From NCBI GenBank assembly GCA_934717185.1, contig CAKUYQ010000015.1, positions 9,506 to 73,505 of the forward strand: DNA of 64,000 nt, in the 5' to 3' direction. Shown here in pieces: positions 1 through 8,364 of the stretch. The position numbers and the translations under genes are program-made. A model generated the notes under the pieces. That model was not told the DNA's origin, did no database searches, and was given only the letters and a program-made list of their open reading frames with translations. Position 1 is the first letter of the stretch. The number at the start of each line of letters is the position of its first letter. This stretch comes from an uncultured Bacteroidales bacterium (GTDB lineage Bacteria > Bacteroidota > Bacteroidia > Bacteroidales > UBA932).

Positions 1-12
1 ATATTCAGCCAT
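1..12 (-). CDS. 5' end of a gene leaving the window (only four codons visible)
   Basis: On the minus strand an ATG at 12-10 opens a frame reading M-A-E-Y and runs out of the window. The only support is a well-formed Bacteroidota promoter directly upstream (25-56). Nothing can be said about the product. Without the promoter this would not be listed. Confidence 0.35.
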
Positions 13-24
13 GATTTGATGGTG

Positions 25-56
25 CAAAAGTACGATAATTATTTTAATTATCAAAA
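25..56 (-). promoter_or_regulatory. Bacteroidota-type promoter for the leftward gene
   Basis: Read on the minus strand, TTTTG (56-52) is followed after 19 nt by TACTTTTG (32-25), matching the Bacteroidota primary sigma consensus TTG-N19..21-TAnnTTTG. The predicted start of transcription is only a few bases before the ATG at 12. Confidence 0.6.
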
Positions 57-149
57 TTGATAATTAAATATTATCTTATTTATAGATATTTTTTATAATA
101 CCTGTTTTTATTGCGAATCGTCCACAATCTTTGACACCTTAGGATGTAA

Positions 150-272
150 AAAATCTATGAAATTGCTCTTTCCAAAGAGGGCTCCTACCTTGTAACAGGC
201 AACATAAAGCATTTCCCTGATATGACATTCGTTGTCACACCGGCTGAAATGGTGAATATTTTAGAATTATAA
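150..272 (+). pseudogene. C-terminal remnant of a PIN-domain toxin
   Basis: In one frame from about 150 to the TAA at 270-272 the translation ends YLVTGNIKHFP...VVTPAEMVNIL. This is the characteristic C-terminus of the COG1569-type PIN-domain toxin (RNase) family of toxin-antitoxin modules. Upstream the frame is closed by a stop at 147-149. The continuing similarity (D-V-K before I-Y-E-I-A) lies in a neighbouring frame, implying at least one frameshift. No start codon, full PIN acidic centre or antitoxin gene is visible. I read it as a decayed gene; the family match is from memory of the motif, not from a search. Confidence 0.6.
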
Positions 273-464
273 ATCATGCGCAGAAAATTATAGGAATTTT
301 ATATTGAAAATCTTGGGAATTTTATAACTCCGCAGAAGAAAACCATAATAAACGCCAAAGGTGGATGCCCACCAAGTCCACTTTCATCGTACTAAAATTG
401 ATATAAGCATGCAGTATTTTCCCGTCTCATGCGTTTAGTCTGCGTAAAATAAATATAATAAGCT

Positions 465-1115
465 ATGTCTAAGAAATTTTTACTACTGTCATTCATTTTC
501 CTTTCTGCAATTGCCTATGTTTCTGCACAAACAAAATCAAACTTGAATATTGTGGCATCTCCCCAGTTCAACGAGAATTTCAGCGTGAGAGCAGGCGTTG
601 ATGTAGATATACAATTCAATAAAAGATGGAGCTTTGTCCCCGGAGCACACTGGTCTCTTAGGAGCAGAAATGAGCATGAAACCTTAACTGTAAACGATGT
701 TACTACAACAGTAGATTACAAAGACAGATCTCATTTTATTACAGTACCCCTCAGGTGCGGAGTTAGGATAAACAGCGTAAACAACGAAAACTTTGCATTA
801 AAGCTGCTATTCGGCTCATACCTGGCTTACGGAGTAGATGGCACAAGCAAGTCTACGGAAAACAGAGCCGGGGTCATTACAACCAAGAAAGTAAATGCCT
901 TTGGCAAAGAGGGGCATCTTTGCAGCCGCTTTGATTATGGCCTTAATGTTGGCATCAATGGCATAATAAAGCAACATTATATAGTGGGAGCTTTTGCCGA
1001 AACAGGCTTGCGCAATATATATGAGCCTAACAATCTGTTCGATGCCATTGTCGGTGAAATATACAACATAAACTCCAACTTAGCGTTTGGCATTACATTA
1101 GGCTACAGGTTTTAA
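465..1115 (+). CDS. small outer-membrane beta-barrel protein
   Basis: A 216-residue secreted protein with a clear signal peptide (hydrophobic residues about 4-20, cleavage after V-S-A-Q near residue 22). The rest is alternating polar/aromatic beta-strand sequence ending in G-I-T-L-G-Y-R-F, the terminal aromatic strand usual for outer-membrane barrels. Length and pattern resemble the PorT-like or OMP_b-brl families of Bacteroidota. It stands alone, with long gene-poor DNA on both sides. The start is the ATG at 465, with no SD. The motif CTTCCCGACAA lies 27 bp after the stop, at 1142-1152. Specific function unknown. Confidence 0.7.
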   Translation: MSKKFLLLSFIFLSAIAYVSAQTKSNLNIVASPQFNENFSVRAGVDVDIQFNKRWSFVPGAHWSLRSRNEHETLTVNDVTTTVDYKDRSHFITVPLRCGVRINSVNNENFALKLLFGSYLAYGVDGTSKSTENRAGVITTKKVNAFGKEGHLCSRFDYGLNVGINGIIKQHYIVGAFAETGLRNIYEPNNLFDAIVGEIYNINSNLAFGITLGYRF

Positions 1116-1219
1116 TGGAAATCTATTTCGTTATACAGCTTCTTCCCGACAACCTATCCACAAAGACAGACAGCTACTTTACAATCTCTCGCAGTATGAC
1201 AAAAGCAGGAGCAAATAGC

Positions 1220-1250
1220 TTGGATTTATGATTAGCAAAGTTTATCTTTG
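1220..1250 (+). promoter_or_regulatory. consensus promoter upstream of a doubtful small gene
   Basis: TTG at 1220-1222, then 20 nt, then TATCTTTG at 1243-1250: an exact fit to the Bacteroidota promoter. It implies a transcript beginning near 1257, immediately before the ATG at 1259. Confidence 0.6.
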
Positions 1251-1258
1251 TGGTTAGG

Positions 1259-1645
1259 ATGGGAGGACTTTTAAAATATTTACTACCTATTATTTTGATT
1301 ACCGTTTTTTTTGATGGCAGAGATAGATCTGCGGATACTATCTTGCAGGAGAATTATACTCTGGAAACAACGGTAAGTGAGGTCGTATGTGATGACTGCT
1401 CTTGGGGGTTGGAATATGATTCATGTCTTCCGCTACTGTCATCCTTACCAAACACCAAACATTTACGAAATAACAACAGAAAGACCAATAACACTGTTCG
1501 TAATAACATAACATTCGCAAATTATTATAAATTTGGCAGTATCCGGCCCCACAGGCATTGTATTCAGAAGAAATTGCCAATTTTCTCTTATCGTATGATT
1601 GGAGCCGCACAACAACTATTCATATTGTGCAAGCTCACAATTTAG
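1259..1645 (+). CDS. doubtful small hypothetical protein
   Basis: A 128-codon frame from the ATG at 1259, only 9 bp after a consensus promoter. It begins with a short hydrophobic stretch (L-L-K-Y-L-L-P-I-I-L-I-T-V-F-F, residues 4-18), then a region with no recognisable domain. The middle is Asn/Arg rich and the end is I-G-A-A-Q-Q-L-F-I-L-C-K-L. An opposite-strand frame covers much of it (1338-1610), and codon use is not convincing. It could be a small membrane-anchored protein, a degenerate gene, or a non-coding transcript. The promoter is the main reason to list it. No function is proposed. The remaining DNA to 1825 shows nothing else recognisable. Confidence 0.35.
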   Translation: MGGLLKYLLPIILITVFFDGRDRSADTILQENYTLETTVSEVVCDDCSWGLEYDSCLPLLSSLPNTKHLRNNNRKTNNTVRNNITFANYYKFGSIRPHRHCIQKKLPIFSYRMIGAAQQLFILCKLTI

Positions 1646-1825
1646 AATTGTAATACAAGATTCTCATAAAACAGTTAACTGAAATAGCTTTAACCCGCCA
1701 CTTGCAACTTTCCACCTGCAGATGGAGGCTGTTCAATATAATCCAATGAGATCTTTTGCTGATTACAATAATTCTATAACATATTCAATATAAATTCTAT
1801 AACATAAAACTTATTCATATAAATA

Positions 1826-2863
1826 ATGGGATTAATAATAATATACTTTTTAGGAGCATTATCACTTTCGTTTCTATGCTCAATACTCGAAGCCGTTTTA
1901 CTATCAACGCCTATGTCATACATATCCATGAAAGAAAAACAGGGAAATGCAACTGCTTCTCTCATGAAAAAATATAAAGAAAATGTAGATCGGCCTGTGG
2001 GTGCTATTTTATCATTAAACACAATTGCTCACACTATTGGATCAGCCGGTGTGGGTGCAGAATCAATACGAATTTTCGGTGAAGAATATTTTGGCATCAT
2101 ATCTGCGATTCTCACACTTTTGATATTGGTACTTTCGGAAATTATACCCAAAACCATAGGAGCATCATATTGGCGTTCTTTAGCTATGTTATCCACTAAA
2201 ATCATACGTATTATGATTGTTGTGACATATCCGTTAGTTTTGCTTTCCGAACTGATTACTCGTCTGTTTACTCCCAAGAAACACCAGGCTTCTATTAGCC
2301 GCGAAGAGGTTTCAGCCATGGTTGATATTGGTAAAGAAGAGGGTGTGTTCAGAGAGTCTGAAAGTAAAATCATCAAGAGTTGTATACGCTTGTCAAGTGT
2401 AAAGGCAAAGGAGATAATGACGCCCTCGATTGTTGTGGAGGCCGTTAATCAGAAGCTGACCTTCAAAGAATTTTACGATATACAAGATTGGAAGTTTTCT
2501 CGCATTCCCATATACAATGTAAGCAAGGAATATATAACAGGTTATGTTCTTAAAGATATGGTATTGAAAGAACTTTCAGAAGACAGGACAAATGGTAAAC
2601 TCTCAGATATTTCGCGTCCTATTTTATCCTTTAGAGAAGAATATTCCGTGTATAATATATGGGAAAAGATGTTAGAAAAACGCGAGCATATATCCGTCAT
2701 TACAGACACATATGGCTGCATGAGAGGTATCATCACAATGGAAGATATAATTGAAACAATGACAGGTGTTGAGATAGTTGACGAAGACGACACTGTTGTT
2801 GATATGCAAACTTTGGCAAAAGAAAAGTCAAGAAAGCTGTCTCAAGATTTATCTATCTTGTAA
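1826..2863 (+). CDS. CNNM (DUF21) and CBS-domain membrane protein, hemolysin/CorC-like family
   Basis: A 345-residue inner-membrane protein. The first ~150 residues hold the CNNM/DUF21 domain, with several hydrophobic helices and the polar S-I-L-E-A-V-L-L-S segment near residue 19. A paired CBS domain follows (about 195-325; V-K-A-K-E-I-M-T-P-S and R-G-I-I-T-M-E-D-I-I-E mark the two halves). The C-terminal CorC_HlyC domain of longer relatives is missing, so this is the short form. The family is linked to divalent cation (Mg2+/Co2+) transport or homeostasis, with CBS domains binding adenine nucleotides. Its 3' end overlaps the convergent lipid-kinase gene by 22 bp. 'Hemolysin' is a historical label, not a function. 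Confidence 0.9.
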   Translation: MGLIIIYFLGALSLSFLCSILEAVLLSTPMSYISMKEKQGNATASLMKKYKENVDRPVGAILSLNTIAHTIGSAGVGAESIRIFGEEYFGIISAILTLLILVLSEIIPKTIGASYWRSLAMLSTKIIRIMIVVTYPLVLLSELITRLFTPKKHQASISREEVSAMVDIGKEEGVFRESESKIIKSCIRLSSVKAKEIMTPSIVVEAVNQKLTFKEFYDIQDWKFSRIPIYNVSKEYITGYVLKDMVLKELSEDRTNGKLSDISRPILSFREEYSVYNIWEKMLEKREHISVITDTYGCMRGIITMEDIIETMTGVEIVDEDDTVVDMQTLAKEKSRKLSQDLSIL

Positions 2864-3795
2864 GAGGTACCTACAACAACCCTTATGGAGTGCGGAACAA
2901 GTTCAAAGGTAAAAGGCGAAAAACCAACAGCTTCGCCATCTATCTCAATCCTGGTCTCGGGGATAGTGGAGATCTCTATCTCCTTGGCCCTGGTAAAGAT
3001 TACCTTTGGATTTGAATAGATATTGCCCGAATAGAGCAACTTGAAATTACGCAGAACACGCAACTTGGACATCTTTCTTATTATGGTCAGATCCATAAGG
3101 CCGTCGTCTACCAAAGCATTGGGGGTCTGCTGCATACCACCGCCGTTGTACTGTCCTATACCAACAGCTCCGGAGAAGACCATCCCCTCATAAAACGGAC
3201 TACCGTCTGCAGAGATCCTAAAATGTTTTGATCTGAACTTCATAAAGGTATTAAAGGTACTCCTCAAATAGAGCATCTTACCCTGTTTTCCCTCATCCTT
3301 AAGATTGTTATACTTTAGATTCACTACAGCATCGTAGCCCAATCCGGCCACATTGGCCATATACCGCACATGCTTTACCCTTGTCTCATAGAAAGTAACC
3401 TTTGCAACATCCTGCAATATGCTTCTCTTTTCGGCAAGAGACCTAACGGCCTCTGAATATGTCTTTGAGATACCGTACATCCTAATCCAGTCATTACCCG
3501 TACCGGTAGGGATAACCGCAAGACTCACCTCTGTGGTAGGTACAACCTTTTGAATGAATATACCGTTCACAACCTCGTGAATGGTTCCGTCACCACCAAC
3601 TGCAACAATATTCCTGAACCCGTCATTTATGGCCTTAACCGTAAGCTCCACAGCATGGTATTTGTGAGCCGTAAACACGCAGGTAAAGTTCAATCCACTG
3701 TCATACATCTGGTTAGAGATAACAGGCCAGTCCTTTAAACCGCGTCCGCTGCCGGCCTTAGGGTTAACGATAACCATCCAGACATCATGTTTCAT
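2842..3795 (-). CDS. diacylglycerol kinase-family lipid kinase (YegS/DgkB type)
   Basis: A 317-residue soluble or peripheral-membrane lipid kinase. The N-terminus carries V-N-P-K-A-G-S-G-R-G (about 10-19). It is followed by the family signature V-G-G-D-G-T-I-H-E-V-V-N (about 65-76) and P-T-G-T-G-N-D-W (about 95-102), the nucleotide-binding and catalytic part of the DAGK catalytic domain. The C-terminal beta-sandwich includes a D-D-G-L-M-D motif. Such enzymes phosphorylate diacylglycerol or related lipids with ATP in phospholipid turnover; the exact substrate cannot be told. It is divergent from parA, with its own TAAATTTG -10-like element at 3842-3849, and converges with and overlaps the CNNM gene. 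Confidence 0.9.
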   Translation of the reverse strand: MKHDVWMVIVNPKAGSGRGLKDWPVISNQMYDSGLNFTCVFTAHKYHAVELTVKAINDGFRNIVAVGGDGTIHEVVNGIFIQKVVPTTEVSLAVIPTGTGNDWIRMYGISKTYSEAVRSLAEKRSILQDVAKVTFYETRVKHVRYMANVAGLGYDAVVNLKYNNLKDEGKQGKMLYLRSTFNTFMKFRSKHFRISADGSPFYEGMVFSGAVGIGQYNGGGMQQTPNALVDDGLMDLTIIRKMSKLRVLRNFKLLYSGNIYSNPKVIFTRAKEIEISTIPETRIEIDGEAVGFSPFTFELVPHSIRVVVGTSYKIDKS

Positions 3796-3841
3796 CTGTA
3801 TATTAAGATTTTATATTGGTACAATGCTCAAAAATGTTACG

Positions 3842-3849
3842 CAAATTTA
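3842..3849 (-). promoter_or_regulatory. -7 element for the lipid-kinase gene
   Basis: The minus strand reads TAAATTTG (TAnnTTTG) 47 bp before the lipid-kinase ATG. No clear TTG partner is seen at the expected spacing. Confidence 0.4.
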
Positions 3850-3891
3850 AGAAACTGTTTTGAATTGTTGTTCCCATTCCAAAAGATTTAG

Positions 3892-3899
3892 TATTTTTG
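3892..3899 (+). promoter_or_regulatory. -7 element of the parA-parB-DUF5683-mltD operon
   Basis: TATTTTTG matches TAnnTTTG. A TTG at about 3868-3870 lies 21 nt upstream, within the accepted spacing. The predicted leader before the parA ATG at 3953 is about 45 nt. Confidence 0.6.
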
Positions 3900-3952
3900 C
3901 GAGTTAGGAAGTTGTTTTTAGGCAACCTTTAATCTCTTACGCAGTTTAAAAT

Positions 3953-4747
3953 ATGGGAAAAATCATAGCTATCGCAAATCAGAAGGGAGGAGTTGGTAAA
4001 ACCACCACAGCTATTAATCTTGCAGCATCATTGGCAGTCTTGGAAAAGAAGACATTGCTTATTGATGCAGATCCGCAGGCTAATACAACATCGGGGCTTA
4101 ATTTCGACCCCGACTCATCTGACAAGAAAACCCTGTATGAACTTCTCATAGGCCAAAGAACGGCAGAGGAGATAGTGCTGAGCACAGACATAAAGAACCT
4201 TAGGGTAATCCCCTCTCACATCAACCTTGTAGGCGCGGAGATAGAGATGCTTAACTTGGAGAACAGAGAGAACATTCTAAAGAATGCAATCTCATCCCTC
4301 AAAGAGGAGTATGAGTACATAATAATAGACTGTTCGCCATCTTTGGGACTCATAACAATTAACTCCCTTACAGCAGCAGACTCTGTAATCATACCTGTAC
4401 AATGTGAGTTTTTTGCTTTGGAAGGCTTGGGCAAACTGCTCAACACCGTAAAGTTGGTACAAAACAGGCTCAACCCGCAATTGGAGATAGAGGGCTTTCT
4501 CCTAACAATGTTCGATGCAAGATTAAGGTTGGCTAACCAGGTTGTGGCAGAGGTAAGGCATCATTTTGGAGAGATGGTATTCAAGACAGTCATCAACAGG
4601 AACGTAAGGCTGAGCGAGGCGCCAAGCCATGGCAAGCCGGTTATCCTTTACGATGCACTGTCCAACGGATCCAGCAACTATATGAACCTTGCAAAGGAGA
4701 TAGTATCAAAACAGGAGTCTTTTAACCAAGATACAGAAAACAGATAA
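3953..4747 (+). CDS. parA: chromosome-partitioning ATPase ParA (Soj)
   Basis: A 264-residue ParA/Soj ATPase. The deviant Walker A K-G-G-V-G-K-T-T lies at residues 11-18, Walker A' with L-I-D-A-D-P-Q-A-N near 39-47, and I-I-I-D-C-S-P-S-L-G (Walker B) near 124-133. The protein forms ATP-dependent dimers on the nucleoid and is stimulated by ParB bound to parS, giving chromosome origin segregation. First gene of parA-parB-DUF5683-mltD, an arrangement common in Bacteroidota. The parB start is 6 bp downstream. No SD is seen. I found no parS-like CACGTG palindrome close by. Confidence 0.97.
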   Translation: MGKIIAIANQKGGVGKTTTAINLAASLAVLEKKTLLIDADPQANTTSGLNFDPDSSDKKTLYELLIGQRTAEEIVLSTDIKNLRVIPSHINLVGAEIEMLNLENRENILKNAISSLKEEYEYIIIDCSPSLGLITINSLTAADSVIIPVQCEFFALEGLGKLLNTVKLVQNRLNPQLEIEGFLLTMFDARLRLANQVVAEVRHHFGEMVFKTVINRNVRLSEAPSHGKPVILYDALSNGSSNYMNLAKEIVSKQESFNQDTENR

Positions 4748-4753
4748 TCTAAA

Positions 4754-5680
4754 ATGGCAAAGATACAGACAGGATTAGGAAAAGGATTAAGCGCACTTAT
4801 AGCAGATGCCAACGAAATTCAGAGAAATGCACATAGAAACGCATCTGAATTAGAACAAAAGAGGGCAGCAGACAACAACGAACAGTTGCTTACCGCATCG
4901 TTGGAGATACCGTTAGACAAAATAGTACCAAATCCGTATCAGCCAAGGACAGAATTCAATGAGGAGGCCATAGCGGATCTGGCCGGATCCATCAAACTAT
5001 TAGGTGTTATCCAACCTATAACGGTTCGCCCCATAGAGGATGGTAAATACCAGATAATAAGCGGTGAGAGAAGATTCAGAGCCTCAAAAATAGCAGGACT
5101 TGAATCCATACCCGCATACATAAAGAAGACAGATGACAGAGGAATGTTGGAGCTGGCCATAGTTGAGAATATCCAGAGAGAAGATTTGGACTCAATAGAG
5201 GTAGCCCTAAGTTTCCAAAGACTTATAGATGAATGCAATCTTACCCAAGAGGAGATGGCGGACCGTGTTGGCAAAAAAAGAGCCACTGTTACAAACTACT
5301 TGCGCCTGCTGAGGCTCCCCGCAGAGATACAGTTTGCCATACGTGCCGGCCGCATCTCAATGGGACATGCCAAAGCCCTCTTAGGTATAGAGAGCCCCAG
5401 AATGCAGGTGAAATACGCCAACCAGATAATCGAGCAGGATCTCTCTGTACGCCAAATAGAAGCGAAGATAAAGAAGCTGAACGAGAAGAGAGATAAACCT
5501 GCAAATATTAATGAGCTTCCCGACAAATATTTTAGAGCCATAGAGCTTGTAGGAAAGTATTTTAACAACAATGTATCTATAAAACGCGGCACAAAAGGCA
5601 ATGGAAGCATGACCATCCGCTTTAAGAACGACAGCGAGATAGAGCGCTTTATAGAGGCATTGGAAAAAATCAATAGATAA
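4754..5680 (+). CDS. parB: chromosome-partitioning protein ParB (Spo0J)
   Basis: A 308-residue ParB. The N-terminal CTPase/ParB domain begins with I-P-L-D-K-I-V-P-N-P-Y-Q-P-R (about 52-65) and contains the CTP-binding G-E-R-R-F-R-A-S box at 104-111. The central helix-turn-helix for parS binding is about 165-205 (L-T-Q-E-E-M-A-D-R-V-G). The dimerisation C-domain is at the end. The N-terminal K-I-Q-T-G-L-G-K-G-L-S-A-L-I motif is the ParA-activating tail typical of chromosomal ParB. Partner of ParA in origin segregation and SMC loading. The gene contains one copy of the over-represented motif (5516-5526), read as L-P-D-K. Confidence 0.97.
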   Translation: MAKIQTGLGKGLSALIADANEIQRNAHRNASELEQKRAADNNEQLLTASLEIPLDKIVPNPYQPRTEFNEEAIADLAGSIKLLGVIQPITVRPIEDGKYQIISGERRFRASKIAGLESIPAYIKKTDDRGMLELAIVENIQREDLDSIEVALSFQRLIDECNLTQEEMADRVGKKRATVTNYLRLLRLPAEIQFAIRAGRISMGHAKALLGIESPRMQVKYANQIIEQDLSVRQIEAKIKKLNEKRDKPANINELPDKYFRAIELVGKYFNNNVSIKRGTKGNGSMTIRFKNDSEIERFIEALEKINR

Positions 5681-5685
5681 TAAAC

Positions 5686-6648
5686 GTGTTAAGAGAGAAA
5701 AACATATATCTTCTTGTCATTGGAGTGCTGCTGATGTTGGTGCCGCATCTCTCGTATGCTCAGTTCAACACATATAACCAGGCAGGGCCTCCGGGCAGCG
5801 ACCAGACCAAAAAAAGTAACAACAACGACGAAAACGGTGAGAATTATGTAAAGAAAAAACCTTCATACACACTTGGAAGGTACTTTAAGTCTTTGGCACA
5901 CAAAGATTCCGTTGATGTAACAAGACTTACCTTTGGTAACATGATACTCCCCGGAACGGCGCAGATATACAACAGAGACTACTGGAAACTGCCAATAGTC
6001 TACGGAACATTGGGAGGTTGCATAGGTGGTGCAGTATACAGCAACGTAAAATACCAGTCCACAGGCAAGAAATCGTACAAGAACACCAGAGACATACTTA
6101 TAGCAGGAGCAGCCCTCTCATACTGGGGACAACTTATGGACGGTATTATATCATACAGTTCAAGTACCAACTCGGCGCCGGCCAAATCATCGCTCTATTC
6201 CGCCCTTCTACCCGGATTGGGGCAGGCGAAAAACGGCGATTACTGGAAAATACCAATCTTCTACGGAGGGTTTGCAGTAAGCGGTTACTGCTGGGCATAC
6301 AATCAAAAGCAGTATAAACGATACAAAGACCTGTATATTCAGGCAGCAACCCCTAACGGCGGCTACACAGGCCACCAGACTGCAGAAAACCTAAAATGGT
6401 ACAGAGACTCCTTTAGACGTCTGCGAGATTACTCAATAGTTGCCACAGCATTAATATACGTACTTAACATTGTAGATGCCAGCGTTTTTGCACACTTTAG
6501 CAACTTTGACGTAAACGACGACATATCACTTAATGTACAACCAGGATTCATAGAGCCCGTAAACATACCGGGATCATCCAACAACAGCTATTTGGCAGGC
6601 GGAAGCTGCCCGCAAACAGTTGGAGTAAGATTGAATTTTAATTTTTAG
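5686..6648 (+). CDS. DUF5683 membrane-associated protein
   Basis: A 320-residue protein with an N-terminal signal peptide (about 5-26, ending L-S-Y-A-Q). The DUF5683 region has two related blocks: ...M-I-L-P-G-T-A-Q-I-Y-N-R-D-Y-W-K-L-P-I-V-Y-G (about 86-106) and ...L-L-P-G-L-G-Q-A-K-N-G-D-Y-W-K-I-P-I-F-Y-G (about 174-194). Each is followed by hydrophobic segments, so the fold is an internally duplicated membrane-embedded one. The family occurs almost only in Bacteroidota, commonly between parB and mltD, as here. Function unknown; position suggests a cell-envelope role linked to division or growth. No ATG lies at a suitable point before the signal peptide; GTG at 5686 is the likely start. Confidence 0.85.
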   Translation: MLREKNIYLLVIGVLLMLVPHLSYAQFNTYNQAGPPGSDQTKKSNNNDENGENYVKKKPSYTLGRYFKSLAHKDSVDVTRLTFGNMILPGTAQIYNRDYWKLPIVYGTLGGCIGGAVYSNVKYQSTGKKSYKNTRDILIAGAALSYWGQLMDGIISYSSSTNSAPAKSSLYSALLPGLGQAKNGDYWKIPIFYGGFAVSGYCWAYNQKQYKRYKDLYIQAATPNGGYTGHQTAENLKWYRDSFRRLRDYSIVATALIYVLNIVDASVFAHFSNFDVNDDISLNVQPGFIEPVNIPGSSNNSYLAGGSCPQTVGVRLNFNF

Positions 6649-6657
6649 ACCCATAAA

Positions 6658-8340
6658 ATGCGCAGGATTAGACTTATACTTATCTATTTATTTCTGTTTT
6701 TTGCAACAGGCTCATACATAACAGCAAGTACCATTACCACTCTTCCCGACAAAGTAAAAAAGGAGACCAAAAAAAGACTTATCTTCCAGCGAGACTCATT
6801 GCAGAAAGTCATAGACTCCATGAAACTTGTGCTCGAAGGGGGAGGCATAGCCTTTGCAGACACTACAGATCTCACAGATTCTATAAACTCCGGTACATTC
6901 TACTATTTGGACAATGAAGATTACAACGATATAGACCCCGGGTGCAATTCAGACAGCCTTCTTAACATGTGGTACAACCACAGAAGCACCAAACTTGGTG
7001 AGAGCCTTGGAATAACAAGAGAACTCAATGTAGACATAGACAGCTTAGTGCTCACATCCAATATCCCCGATGCTGTGTACATTGAGAACCTAAAGAAGAT
7101 GAACTCGTTCATCCCTATCCCATACAACGATGTTGTAAGAAAATATATTATACTTTACACAGAAAAGCTGCGCAACAAGATGCCAAGGATACTTGGGCTT
7201 AGCAACTACTACCTGCCTATCTTTGAGGAGATATTCGACCAGTACGGCATACCAAAAGAGATTAAGGCTCTTGCAATTATAGAGTCTGCTTTGAACCCCG
7301 TAGCGGTATCGACTGCAAACGCAAGAGGAATCTGGCAGTTCATGTACAGGACAGCACTGCAATATAACCTTAAGATCAATTCATTTGTAGACGAAAGATT
7401 AGATCCGGTTGAGGCAACCCACGCTGCTGCAAAATACCTTAGAGACGCATATATAATCTTTGGCGACTGGGCATTGGCAATATCATCGTACAACTGCGGA
7501 TCCGGAAACGTAAACAAAGCCATCAAACGCGCGGGAGGTTCAAAGGAGTTTTGGGATGTCTACCCATATCTGCCAAGAGAGACAAGAGGATATGTTCCCG
7601 CATTTGTTGGTGCACTGTACGCCCTCAACTACTACAAAGATTACAACATTGTTCCGCAACAATGCCCTATTCCAAGCCATTTAGATACATTTCAGATAAG
7701 GAAGAACCTTCATTTCCAACAGATTGCAGAGTGCATAAGCATACCTGTAGATGAGCTTAGATATTACAATCCACAATACACAAAGGATATAATACCCGGC
7801 AACGAGGGAACACAGATACTCAAACTGCCATACCAATACACCAATGCATTTGTTGAGGTAGAAGATACAGTGTACAACTACAAAGACTCTATCTTCTTTA
7901 ATCCTATTGTATTTAAAAAGATAAAAGACTCTCACATAGCATCTACAACAGGCTCAACAAGTTACCATAAGGTAAAAAAGGGGGAGACACTTAGCAAGAT
8001 TGCCCAAATCCACAGAGTCAAGCTATCTGATTTAATGAAGTGGAACAAACTCAACAGCAGATCCACCCTCCGTATAGGGCAGAGAATCATCATAAAAAAA
8101 GGGACAACATACGTAGCAAGCAGCGGCACAGGCAGTAGTAACAAAAACTCCGGAGGCAGCAAAGTATCAACCAGCAGTTCCGGAGGATATGTCTACTACA
8201 CGGTAAAGAAGGGCGACACCCTGCTTGGCATCTCCCACAAATTCCCGGGGGTAAGCCTCAACGACCTTCTAAAGCTTAACAACCTTAAGAAGAACTCAAA
8301 GATATATCCGGGCAAAAAGCTAAAGATAAAGAGAGCATAA
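6658..8340 (+). CDS. mltD: membrane-bound lytic murein transglycosylase D-like protein with two LysM domains
   Basis: A 560-residue periplasmic peptidoglycan lytic transglycosylase. There is an N-terminal hydrophobic signal segment (about 5-22), then an SLT domain from about 175 to 330. The catalytic glutamate is E209 in A-I-I-E-S-A-L-N-P, followed by A-R-G-I-W-Q-F-M and the S-S-Y-N-C-G-S-G-N-V-N motif. Two C-terminal LysM repeats (about 437-480 and 511-558; K-K-G-E-T-L-S-K-I-A and K-K-G-D-T-L-L-G-I-S) bind glycan strands. It cleaves the MurNAc-GlcNAc bond to form 1,6-anhydro ends. Last gene of the parA operon. Contains the motif CTTCCCGACAA at 6742-6752 (read L-P-D-K). Confidence 0.95.
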   Translation: MRRIRLILIYLFLFFATGSYITASTITTLPDKVKKETKKRLIFQRDSLQKVIDSMKLVLEGGGIAFADTTDLTDSINSGTFYYLDNEDYNDIDPGCNSDSLLNMWYNHRSTKLGESLGITRELNVDIDSLVLTSNIPDAVYIENLKKMNSFIPIPYNDVVRKYIILYTEKLRNKMPRILGLSNYYLPIFEEIFDQYGIPKEIKALAIIESALNPVAVSTANARGIWQFMYRTALQYNLKINSFVDERLDPVEATHAAAKYLRDAYIIFGDWALAISSYNCGSGNVNKAIKRAGGSKEFWDVYPYLPRETRGYVPAFVGALYALNYYKDYNIVPQQCPIPSHLDTFQIRKNLHFQQIAECISIPVDELRYYNPQYTKDIIPGNEGTQILKLPYQYTNAFVEVEDTVYNYKDSIFFNPIVFKKIKDSHIASTTGSTSYHKVKKGETLSKIAQIHRVKLSDLMKWNKLNSRSTLRIGQRIIIKKGTTYVASSGTGSSNKNSGGSKVSTSSSGGYVYYTVKKGDTLLGISHKFPGVSLNDLLKLNNLKKNSKIYPGKKLKIKRA

Positions 8341-8364
8341 TATTGCGGTCACGCCCTATTTATT

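Noticed and set aside
5233..5496. 87-codon frame inside parB
   Set aside because: Out-of-frame shadow of a well-conserved gene.
3796..6000. parS site near parAB
   Set aside because: No CACGTG-centred 16-bp palindrome was found; the only CACGTG noticed in the window (about 10093) lacks the flanking parS arms.
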